From Acidobacteriota bacterium (GTDB lineage: Bacteria > Acidobacteriota > Thermoanaerobaculia > Multivoradales > JAHEKO01), in contig JAOTUP010000085.1 in the NCBI GenBank assembly GCA_029863825.1, forward strand, positions 1-7,479: a stretch of DNA of 7,479 nucleotides, in the 5' to 3' direction. Positions 1 to 5,312 of this stretch are shown in pieces. Each line of letters begins with the position of its first letter. Position 1 is the first letter of the stretch. Below the pieces are notes generated by a model. The model worked only from the letters and a program-made list of their open reading frames with translations. It did not search any database and had not been told where the DNA came from. Position numbers and translations under genes: made by a program.

Positions 1-1
1 G

Positions 2-1888
2 CGACCCGGGATCCCGGACTCGATCATCGGGCGTTTCGAAGCGAAGCTCCAGCGTCTGTCGCCCGGCTACGCCCCGCGCTCTGCGCGTGAGCTCGTCCAC
101 TGGGTCGAGGAGCGGCTGCTCGTTCCCGAGGCGGAATGGCGCGAGCTCGTCTCGGCCATCGAGCGGGATCTAGACACAGACGTCGGTCCGCTCCTGTCGG
201 AGGCGGCGACCCGGCTAGTGCGTGTGACGCTCGGCGGGCCGGCCGTGGTTGCAATCCAAGCACTGCCGCGATTGGCGCGTGCACTGGAGAGGAAGCCGGC
301 CGAGCTTGACCCGAGGTCGGCAGCTCCCGGCATCGAGGTGCCAGCGATTCCGTCACTCGCCGCCAAAACGGAGGGGCCGCAGGCAGATCTCGAGCAGCTC
401 GTGGCCGAGTGGTCCCGGTTCTTCGGACCATATTCACCCGCACGGCTCGAGGTGGTTTTCGGGCTCGAACCCGAGCGAGCCGAGGAGATCCTCAAGACAC
501 TGGCGGAGACCGAGACGGTGGTCGTCGACCGCCTACGTGTCGGCGACGAAGCGCCGGTCGAGATGTGCGACGCGGAGAATCTGGAGCGACTGCTACGGCT
601 GGTGCGTGCCCGCTCGAGGCCGAGCTTCGAAACGCTCCCTCTCGACGAGCTGCCGGTCTTCCTCGCCTCCCATCAGGGTGTGGGCGCCGGCCCGTCTGAG
701 GCAGAAGACCTGCGGCGACGTCTCGATCGATTGCTGCTCTATCCCGCGCCGGCAAAGCTCTGGGAGACCGAGATCCTTCCGGCTCGTCTCGATCCCTACT
801 ACCCGGAATGGATGGACGCACTCTTTCAGGAAACCGAGATCGCCTGGCAGGGGTGCGGTGTCCGAAGGGCATGCTTTCTCTTTCCTGCCGATCGCGAGCT
901 TCTTGGTCGTTTGCAGAGCAAGACGGAGAAGGGCGGCAGCAGCGGAGACGGCAGTCGCGAGGAGGAGGCAACACTCGGCGAGCTATTCGTCGACCCGGCG
1001 GGCCGCTATGGGTTCGAAGAGCTCTTGGGCGACGGTGCGGAGTCGGCCGCCCTCGCCGAGCGTCTGTGGGAGTGGGCATGGCGAGGCAAGGTCTCGAACA
1101 CGACCTTTGCTGCACTGCGCCGGGGCATCTCGTTCGGCTTCAAGGTGCCACCGGAGGCGGCGCCCAAGCCCGCGAGTCGACCCGGCCGCCGCCGCCGCTT
1201 CGACCGCTGGCAGAGCAGTAGACCGTTTGCCGGCGACTGGTTTCGCATGCCCGAGATCGGAGCACCGGCGGACGAGCTGGAAGCCGAGGAGCTGGCAAAG
1301 GAGCGCGTGCGCGTGCTGCTCGACCGCTACGGGGTTCTCTTCCGGGAGCTTCTCGCGCGCGAGGCGCCGGCGCTTCGCTGGGCGCGGATCTTTCGCAGCC
1401 TGCGGCTGATGGAGCTGTCGGGCGAAGTCCTGTCAGGTCACTTCTTCGCCAACATTCCCGGTCCCCAGTTCGCTACCCGAACGGCGGTGCGAAAGCTCTC
1501 CGAAGGTCTGTCGCAGGATCGAGTAGTGTGGATGAGCGCCCTCGATCCGGCGTCACCGTGCGGTCTCGGTCTCGATGCCTGGAAAGGACGCTTTCCCGCG
1601 CGCACGGCGTCGAATCATCTGGTGTTCCACGGCTCCCGACCGGTCGTCCTGTCGCGCGGAGGCGGCGCCCGGCTCGAGATCGAGGCTGCTGCCGACCATC
1701 CCGACCTGTCGCGCTATTTCGAGTTTCTCAAAGTGAGGCTGACGCGTCGCGTCGAGGCGCAGCACGCCATCGATGTCGAGTCGATCAATGGCCGCGCGGC
1801 GGCGGACAGTGCCTACGTCGAGGCGCTGAGCACGCTGTTTGCCGTCACCCGGGAGGGCTCGAGCCTGCGCCTGCGCCGTCGCTATTGA
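2..1888 (+). CDS. lhr: Lhr-type DEAD/DEAH helicase, C-terminal part (5' end outside window)
   Basis: The frame is open from the left edge with no stop, so the gene starts upstream; 628 codons are visible. Lhr proteins are large ATP-dependent 3'-5' DNA or RNA:DNA translocases with a role in DNA repair. The Walker A, DEAH and RecA-like motor domains are not in the window. What remains matches the Lhr tail in order. The first ~95 residues resemble the DEAD/H-associated region (PGYAPRSARELVHWVEERL). A winged-helix-like segment (YSPARLEVVFGL) follows near residues 130-182, then MCDAENLERL near 188 and a SHQGVG turn near 223. A basic linker (GRRRRFDRW) is followed by a second helical module at 443-500 (YGVLF, FATRTAVRKL), then the typical ALDPASPCG near 513-521, and a final domain ending in LRLRRRY. 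Family assignment is firm from these motifs; the exact subfamily is not. The gene runs convergent to, and overlaps, the next gene. Confidence 0.88.
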   Translation, partial: RPGIPDSIIGRFEAKLQRLSPGYAPRSARELVHWVEERLLVPEAEWRELVSAIERDLDTDVGPLLSEAATRLVRVTLGGPAVVAIQALPRLARALERKPAELDPRSAAPGIEVPAIPSLAAKTEGPQADLEQLVAEWSRFFGPYSPARLEVVFGLEPERAEEILKTLAETETVVVDRLRVGDEAPVEMCDAENLERLLRLVRARSRPSFETLPLDELPVFLASHQGVGAGPSEAEDLRRRLDRLLLYPAPAKLWETEILPARLDPYYPEWMDALFQETEIAWQGCGVRRACFLFPADRELLGRLQSKTEKGGSSGDGSREEEATLGELFVDPAGRYGFEELLGDGAESAALAERLWEWAWRGKVSNTTFAALRRGISFGFKVPPEAAPKPASRPGRRRRFDRWQSSRPFAGDWFRMPEIGAPADELEAEELAKERVRVLLDRYGVLFRELLAREAPALRWARIFRSLRLMELSGEVLSGHFFANIPGPQFATRTAVRKLSEGLSQDRVVWMSALDPASPCGLGLDAWKGRFPARTASNHLVFHGSRPVVLSRGGGARLEIEAAADHPDLSRYFEFLKVRLTRRVEAQHAIDVESINGRAAADSAYVEALSTLFAVTREGSSLRLRRRY

Positions 1889-2504
1889 GCGACTTCCACG
1901 ATGCCGCGCGATCGTAGACACGCTTGAAGACAATGCCGGGCGCGTCGACAGTGGCATCGCGCTTGACAGTCACGGTCAAGCGAGCGCCGTCAAGTGATAG
2001 CTCGTATGTCTCCCTGACTCTCGCGCCGTAAGCCGATTCGGCGGTGAAGACGAGCTCTTTTTTCTTCCACTTGCCGCCGAGGTTCAGCAGCCCGGCCTCG
2101 AAGTCATCGCTGGGCGCGCGACCGTCGGTGAAGAAGGTGCGCTCGAATCCATCGGCGAAGCGGATCGAGATCTTGGGGTCGGCATGGTCGATCTCGAGCC
2201 GCTGCGTGCCCTCTCCCGGGCGGCGAAGAGCACGCGCTTGCTTGCGACCGGATCCAGGCAAGCGGCGCGAGGGGCTGCTGCCCCAGTTCCCTCCGGGTCG
2301 CGCAGGGCCGCCCGGGAGAACTCTCGTGGGGGAGCGATCGAGATCGTCAAGCCGCTCGCGCATCACGTCCAACGGGTCGTCACTGTCCTTGGTGTTCAGC
2401 AGCCAGACGCCGCTGAAATCAGGCTTGTCGGCCGCCGTCGCCGGCTCGGCCCGCAGCGCGAGAAGGGTCAAAAAGGCGGTGGAAACGGCAAGTGCTCGAA
2501 TCAT
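1845..2504 (-). CDS. Secreted protein of unknown function with DFSGVW motif
   Basis: This is a 219-residue protein with a clear Sec signal peptide: a short basic start (MIRALAVS), a hydrophobic core at residues 5-17 and an ATA-A cleavage site near residues 24-25. The mature protein opens with DKPDFSGVWLLN. It then has a low-complexity Arg/Pro/Gly stretch, a segment around HADPKISIRFADG, a GGKWKKKELVF strand-like segment, a RETYELSLDGARLTVTVKR segment and VYDRA near the C-terminus. Alternating polar and hydrophobic strands suggest a small beta-rich periplasmic or exported fold. I know this arrangement from uncharacterised exported proteins of Acidobacteria; no activity is known to me and none is assigned. 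Two adjacent ATGs exist at 2507 and 2504. The second is preferred because GAGG then lies 5 nt upstream rather than 2. An in-frame ATG at 2543 would put residues before the signal peptide and is less likely. The gene is divergent from the sigma-factor gene. Confidence 0.75.
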   Translation of the reverse strand: MIRALAVSTAFLTLLALRAEPATAADKPDFSGVWLLNTKDSDDPLDVMRERLDDLDRSPTRVLPGGPARPGGNWGSSPSRRLPGSGRKQARALRRPGEGTQRLEIDHADPKISIRFADGFERTFFTDGRAPSDDFEAGLLNLGGKWKKKELVFTAESAYGARVRETYELSLDGARLTVTVKRDATVDAPGIVFKRVYDRAASWKSLNSDGAGAGSSPPG

Positions 2505-2547
2505 CATGTCCTCAAGGTCCGTCAAGTGTATGGTCTTTCCCATATTT

Positions 2548-2555
2548 CTTATAAG
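2548..2555 (-). promoter_or_regulatory. Possible -10 element in AT-rich patch upstream of the secreted-protein gene
   Basis: CTTATAAG is a palindrome in the only AT-rich patch (about 2540-2556) of the divergent intergenic region. On the - strand TATAAG would be a good -10 box and would give a leader of about 35 nt to the ATG at 2504. The matching -35 position is a poor fit, so this rests on the -10 alone. Because the site is palindromic it could also serve the + strand. Confidence 0.3.
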
Positions 2556-2593
2556 CAACATGGATGCCGGAGGTGTGCCGAGAGCGACGTCGT

Positions 2594-2621
2594 CGTAACC
2601 GAGACGATCCGGGAGACATCT
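2594..2621 (+). promoter_or_regulatory. Candidate ECF-type promoter for the sigma-factor operon
   Basis: GTAACC at 2595-2600 is followed after exactly 16 nt by CATCT at 2617-2621. An AAC-containing -35 element with 16-17 nt spacing to the -10 is the usual form of ECF sigma promoters. The same two boxes with the same 16-nt spacing occur at 4078-4105 ahead of the last gene of the unit, and the flanking C and G are shared too (CGTAACCG). Transcription would begin near 2628, giving a leader of about 60 nt before the GTG at 2687. Autoregulation is inferred from the pattern. Confidence 0.55.
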
Positions 2622-2672
2622 ACTATGGTAGAGGCGTCGCCCGGGCGATCGATAGTCGGTGGCGGTCGGCTC

Positions 2673-2680
2673 GGAGGAGG
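2673..2680 (+). promoter_or_regulatory. Ribosome binding site that fixes the GTG start of the sigma gene
   Basis: GGAGGAGG ends 6 nt before the GTG at 2687-2689. It is the strongest Shine-Dalgarno match in the window. It argues against the in-frame upstream start at 2564 and against the ATG at 2711, which has no comparable site. Confidence 0.75.
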
Positions 2681-2686
2681 ACGGGA

Positions 2687-3253
2687 GTGTCGAACACGGC
2701 GATTTGGACCATGGCGCTGGGCGAAGATGTGCGGGAGGCGAAAGACGGTGACGCTCTGCTCGTGGCCGCCGCCCGCGGCGGTGACGACGAGGCATTTGGC
2801 GAGCTGGTCCGGCGGCACCAACGGCGGGTGTTTCGACTTGCGGGGCGCTTCTTCAAGCGTCAGGAAGAGGTCGAGGACGTGGCTCAGGAGACCTTCCTCC
2901 AGGCCTGGCGCAAGCTCGACACCTACCGCGCCAGGGCACCCTTCGAGCACTGGCTGACGAGGGTGTGCCTCAATTGCTGCTACGGCCGGTTTCGCAAGCG
3001 CAAGGGTGACGACCTGCCGCTCGAGTACGATCTTCCTTCTGCAGCGCCCGATCCCACCGCGCGCCTCGAAGCAGAGCGGCTTCTCGGCGCCCTCGCCCCT
3101 GATGATGCGTTTGTGCTGTTGTTGTTGCATGGTGAAGGCTGGTCGGTGGCCGAGATTGCGGAGCGTCTCGGCTGGAGCCGGGCCAACGTCAAGGTCCGGG
3201 CGCATCGGGCGCGCAAGAAGCTGCAGAAACTCCTGATGGAGACCTCGTCATGA
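2687..3253 (+). CDS. ECF (sigma-70 family) RNA polymerase sigma factor
   Basis: This 188-residue protein has the length and two-domain plan of an extracytoplasmic-function sigma factor, which directs RNA polymerase to stress-type promoters. Region 2 spans about residues 24-104: DDEAFGELVRRHQRRVF, then the EVEDVAQETFLQAWRKL core-binding helix and FEHWLTRVCLN, in the -10 recognition part. A linker with DPTARLEAE leads to region 4 at about 128-183. There GWSVAEIAERLGWSRANVKV is the -35-reading helix-turn-helix, followed by a basic RAHRARKKLQKLL helix. There is no C-terminal SnoaL or other extension. The GTG start is chosen because of a strong ribosome binding site 6 nt upstream. Its stop overlaps the start of the anti-sigma gene (ATGA), as is usual for sigma/anti-sigma pairs. 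A candidate promoter of ECF type upstream suggests it activates its own operon. The ECF subgroup cannot be assigned by eye. Confidence 0.93.
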   Translation: MSNTAIWTMALGEDVREAKDGDALLVAAARGGDDEAFGELVRRHQRRVFRLAGRFFKRQEEVEDVAQETFLQAWRKLDTYRARAPFEHWLTRVCLNCCYGRFRKRKGDDLPLEYDLPSAAPDPTARLEAERLLGALAPDDAFVLLLLHGEGWSVAEIAERLGWSRANVKVRAHRARKKLQKLLMETSS

Positions 3254-3624
3254 ACTGCAAGAGGGTGCGACTGTTGCTCTCGCAAGAACCTGCGCAGAAC
3301 CGCGGAGAGCTCGATCGTCATCTCGATCGATGTCGAGCATGCGGCGCTTTCGCCGAGCGGCTGGAGAGGGCGCGCGAAGCGCTCCGCGACCACCATGCGG
3401 GTGCCGAGCCCGACTCGGCGTTTTCCGCCCGCGTCATCGCGCGACTCCCTCGTCGCTCGCCTACCGTCGGGTGGGCGGCGCTGCGACTCCTGCCGATCAC
3501 CACGGCGCTTCTTCTGGTTCTGTCCGCCTGGGTATGGCTCGGGACCAAACCGCCGTCGGAGATGGTGGCGTCGGGACCGACGGACGATCTCGTCGGCTGG
3601 GTCCTGCAAGGGGCAAGTGAATGA
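3250..3624 (+). CDS. Membrane anti-sigma factor with zinc-finger (ZAS-type) N-terminus
   Basis: This 124-residue protein probably binds and holds the upstream sigma factor at the inner membrane. The N-terminal cytoplasmic part carries the H-x3-C-x2-C signature (H24, C28, C31; HLDRCRACGAF) with a further Cys at position 3, the classic layout of zinc-binding anti-sigma domains. One membrane span follows at about residues 80-97 (LLPITTALLLVLSAWVWL). The remaining ~27 residues outside the membrane are short and have no visible domain. Translation is coupled to the sigma gene by the ATGA overlap and a GGAG 8 nt upstream. The stop overlaps the next start in the same way. The role is inferred from motif plus position and is well supported. 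Whether release is by redox or zinc loss, proteolysis or a partner protein is not visible. Confidence 0.87.
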   Translation: MNCKRVRLLLSQEPAQNRGELDRHLDRCRACGAFAERLERAREALRDHHAGAEPDSAFSARVIARLPRRSPTVGWAALRLLPITTALLLVLSAWVWLGTKPPSEMVASGPTDDLVGWVLQGASE

Positions 3625-4082
3625 ACAAGGGGGTCGCCATTCTCGCCGTCTGCGCGCTGTTTTTCTCCGGTATCGCCATCGGCGCACTCGGCATGCACCT
3701 CTACTATGCCCGGCGGCTGGCCCATCCCGGCGCCCCGCCGGCTATGGCGACGCGCATCCTGGGCGGACAGCTGGATCGACGGCTCGACTTGACCTCCGAG
3801 CAGCAGCGCGAGATCGGGCGCATTCTGGCCGAGAGTCGACGCGAAGCGGCGGAGATCAGAGATCGCATGCGACCCGAGGTGGAGGCGCTGATGCAGAGAA
3901 CAGAAGAGCGGATCGCAGCGGTGCTGACCGAGGCGCAGCGCCGGAAGTTCGAGGAGATGCGCCGTTTCGAACGCCGCCGCGTCGAGCAGTTCCTGCTCGG
4001 CCCCGTCGCCCCGCGTGGCCCGGGAGGCAGAGGACGTCGCGGTCCGTGGAGAGAGCCGATCCCCGCCCCGCCGCCACCGTAA
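3621..4082 (+). CDS. Membrane-anchored CpxP/CnrX-like periplasmic sensor or chaperone
   Basis: This is a 153-residue protein with an N-terminal hydrophobic helix at residues 5-24, probably an uncleaved anchor because no good signal-peptidase site follows. After it comes a helical, highly charged periplasmic domain. Two LTxxQ motifs, LTSEQ (57-61) and LTEAQ (102-106), mark the Spy/CpxP/CnrX class. Between them runs a long amphipathic helix rich in Arg and Glu (RREAAEIRDRMRPEVEALM). The tail is Arg/Gly/Pro-rich and ends PAPPPP. Relatives include the soluble chaperones Spy and CpxP and the anchored metal sensor CnrX of cobalt/nickel-resistance sigma systems. Being third in a sigma/anti-sigma operon with ATGA coupling (AAGGGG 7 nt upstream) favours a sensor or modulator of the anti-sigma factor. 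Histidines at 26 and 35 lie close to the membrane; I cannot match a metal site. The sensor role is inference. Confidence 0.8.
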   Translation: MNKGVAILAVCALFFSGIAIGALGMHLYYARRLAHPGAPPAMATRILGGQLDRRLDLTSEQQREIGRILAESRREAAEIRDRMRPEVEALMQRTEERIAAVLTEAQRRKFEEMRRFERRRVEQFLLGPVAPRGPGGRGRRGPWREPIPAPPPP

Positions 4083-4105
4083 CCGGATGGAACATTGACG
4101 CATCT
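4078..4105 (+). promoter_or_regulatory. Candidate ECF-type internal promoter ahead of the secreted Spy-like gene
   Basis: GTAACC at 4079-4084 and CATCT at 4101-4105 are separated by 16 nt, the same boxes and spacing as at 2594-2621. The -35 box overlaps the stop codon of the preceding gene (TAA, 4080-4082). Transcription would begin near 4112, giving a leader of roughly 30 nt that holds the AGGAAAGGGAG ribosome binding site at 4121-4131, ahead of the ATG at 4141. This would let the secreted protein be made at a higher level than the regulators. Confidence 0.55.
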
Positions 4106-4140
4106 TGCTGGTTGGACAACAGGAAAGGGAGTCTCGAACC

Positions 4141-4686
4141 ATGAACCGATCACACTCACTCAAGAAGCTCGTCGCCCTGGCATCGATCTTCACTCTGCTG
4201 CCGACGGCGGCTCTCATTGCCCAGCCGGCAGCACCCCAAGCTCCGGCGGCACCCGACGCCCGGCCACCACGCGGACCCGGATTCGGACATCGCGGCCCGG
4301 AGTTCTTCCTCGAGCGCATGGCCGAGGCATTGGCGCTCTCGGACGGCCAGATCGCCGGAATCGAAGAGCTGATGTCGGCTCACAAGATAGAAACGGCGGG
4401 ACTCGAAATGGAAGCCCGCCTGGCGCACGAGACCGTGCGAGAACTCGTGGAGAGTGACGTCTTCGACGAGGCGGCGATCCGGGAAGCGGCGCAGAAAGCA
4501 GCCGATTCCCAGATCGAGCTCACCGTCGAGCGCGCACGGTTGCGCAGTGAGATCCACGCGGTCTTGACCCCCGAGCAGCAGGAGAAGGCCTCAGAGCTCA
4601 AGACGGTTCGCCAGGAGCGTCGACATCACTTCCGTGAGGGCCCGGGCGGCCGACACGGCAAGGCACCGCGCGCCTGGAGGCGATGA
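4141..4686 (+). CDS. Secreted Spy/CpxP-family periplasmic protein
   Basis: This 181-residue protein begins with a Sec signal peptide: basic NRSHSLKK, hydrophobic core at residues 10-26 and likely cleavage after ALIA near 27/28. A Pro/Ala-rich linker (28-46) follows, then a helical domain. It has LALSDGQ at 64-70 in the place of the first LTxxQ motif and a regular LTPEQ at 142-146. The helices between are rich in Glu, Ala and Arg. The C-terminus is His/Arg/Gly-rich (RRHHFREGPGGRHGK), which could bind metal or anionic partners. Spy and CpxP are small periplasmic cradle-shaped proteins that buffer misfolded or membrane-associated proteins under envelope stress, and this is the likely role here. 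The ATG at 4141 is chosen for the GGGAG 9 nt upstream and because the signal peptide starts there; an upstream in-frame start at 4105 would spoil it. The 58-nt gap before the gene contains its own candidate promoter. Confidence 0.82.
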   Translation: MNRSHSLKKLVALASIFTLLPTAALIAQPAAPQAPAAPDARPPRGPGFGHRGPEFFLERMAEALALSDGQIAGIEELMSAHKIETAGLEMEARLAHETVRELVESDVFDEAAIREAAQKAADSQIELTVERARLRSEIHAVLTPEQQEKASELKTVRQERRHHFREGPGGRHGKAPRAWRR

Positions 4687-4713
4687 GAACCTCTCTTTCG
4701 AAAGGATTCACAT

Positions 4714-4739
4714 GACGGCTCCGGGAAACCGGAGCCGTC
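4714..4739 (+). terminator. Perfect 11-bp hairpin with GAAA loop between convergent genes
   Basis: GACGGCTCCGG (4714-4724) pairs without mismatch with CCGGAGCCGTC (4729-4739) across a GAAA tetraloop. It lies 27 nt after the stop of the Spy-like gene and 23 nt from the 3' end of the oppositely oriented DUF1499 gene. The following bases, GTGTCTTGTCC, are only weakly T-rich, and the other strand has no better tract. It probably ends or protects the 3' ends of both transcripts. Intrinsic termination is likely but not certain because the T run is poor. Confidence 0.65.
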
Positions 4740-4762
4740 GTGTCTTGTCCAGCGGCAGCGGC

Positions 4763-5236
4763 TCAGTCTCCGATCAGGCGGCGCCGAAGGACCTCGACCC
4801 GCTTGCGGTTGACGCCGAGATCGCTATTCCCGACGCGTGAGGCGGAGCGCACGTCGAGAACCTGGCGCTCGCCGTTCCACAGAAGCTCCAGATCATCGAC
4901 GAAACGAAAGAGTGGCGAGGTGAACTCGGCATGGAGATACGGTCCATCCACGGTCACGATTCGAGCACCCGGCATGCCTTCGATAGCCTCGCGCGCCGAT
5001 GCCATCGCCTCATCCTGAGAACCGCTGGCGGCGAGTGGTGCGATCGAGTGCGATCGACCCGAGGCCGTGCTCGAAACGCAATTCCGTTTCGATGGACAGG
5101 GCGCGAGGCGGCCGTCATGGAGACCGAGCGTCGCGGGTGGCTTGGAGAAGATGCTCAAGAACACAAACCTCGAGATGAGCAACACGCCGAGAGCGACGAG
5201 GATCCAGAGCGTAATGATGCCGAGTCGTTCTGTCAT
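4763..5236 (-). CDS. DUF1499 family protein, membrane-anchored
   Basis: This 157-residue protein has one N-terminal hydrophobic segment at about residues 5-30 (signal anchor or signal peptide) and then a DUF1499 domain. Hallmarks seen are LAPCPSKRNCVSS near residues 44-56, an acidic helix with DEAMASAREAIEGMPG, YLHAEFTSPLFRFVDDLEL, and the C-terminal VRSASRVGNSDLGVNRKRVEVLR. The usual family motif reads C-P-x-x-P-N-C; here the Pro before Asn is replaced by Arg. The function of the family is unknown; it is widespread in Gram-negative bacteria and in photosynthetic eukaryotes. ATG at 5236 is chosen because the hydrophobic segment begins directly after it; longer in-frame starts would add a basic, unrelated leader. 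The ribosome binding site is weak (AGGG close to the ATG). It lies 76 nt downstream of the membrane-protein gene on the same strand and may be co-transcribed or use its own promoter. Confidence 0.85.
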   Translation of the reverse strand: MTERLGIITLWILVALGVLLISRFVFLSIFSKPPATLGLHDGRLAPCPSKRNCVSSTASGRSHSIAPLAASGSQDEAMASAREAIEGMPGARIVTVDGPYLHAEFTSPLFRFVDDLELLWNGERQVLDVRSASRVGNSDLGVNRKRVEVLRRRLIGD

Positions 5237-5262
5237 GGCCCTGGAGCCTCGGTCGGAGGGAG

Positions 5263-5268
5263 AGTATA
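5263..5268 (-). promoter_or_regulatory. Possible -10 element for the DUF1499 gene
   Basis: TATACT on the - strand is one base away from the sigma-70 consensus TATAAT, in an otherwise GC-rich gap. It lies 26 nt upstream of the ATG at 5236, so a leader of about 20 nt would result. No convincing -35 box is seen 16-19 nt further upstream. Confidence 0.35.
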
Positions 5269-5275
5269 GGGGTTT

Positions 5276-5310
5276 GGCCACGCGACCGCGAAGGATATCG
5301 CCGAGTGGCC
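5276..5310 (-). terminator. Imperfect hairpin after the polytopic membrane-protein gene
   Basis: GGCCAC (5276-5281) and GTGGCC (5305-5310) are inverted repeats, with an inner GCGA/TCGC pairing and a 3-nt bulge. The structure begins 2 nt after the TAG stop at 5313-5315, read on the - strand. No T tract follows, so it may attenuate or protect the 3' end rather than terminate. It directly precedes the TATACT box of the next gene. Confidence 0.3.
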
Positions 5311-5312
5311 TT

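Noticed and set aside
249..1409. A 386-codon + strand frame inside the helicase gene
   Set aside because: Its product is almost entirely Arg/Ser/Pro, typical of a shifted frame of a GC-rich gene; the overlapping frame carries Lhr motifs throughout.
2505..2543. N-terminal extension of the secreted protein to the ATG at 2543
   Set aside because: It would place about 13 charged residues (MGKTIHLTDLED) ahead of a complete signal peptide, and GAGG lies at the right distance from the ATG at 2504.
2184..2957. A 257-codon + strand frame running through the secreted-protein gene, the divergent promoter region and the start of the sigma gene
   Set aside because: It is out of frame with the sigma factor, and the composition is random-like and Arg-rich.
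3310..3340. Local repeat of TCGATCG/CTCGATCGA suggesting an operator
   Set aside because: It lies inside the anti-sigma gene and is explained by the codons for D-R-H-L-D-R-C around the zinc motif.
3318..4319. A 333-codon - strand frame opposite the anti-sigma and LTxxQ genes
   Set aside because: There is no domain, signal peptide or ribosome binding site, and it would overlap three coupled genes with clear features.
4694..4703. CTTTCGAAAG palindrome just before the 4714-4739 hairpin
   Set aside because: It is only 10 bp with no loop, and could be chance; it adds nothing beyond the stronger neighbouring hairpin.
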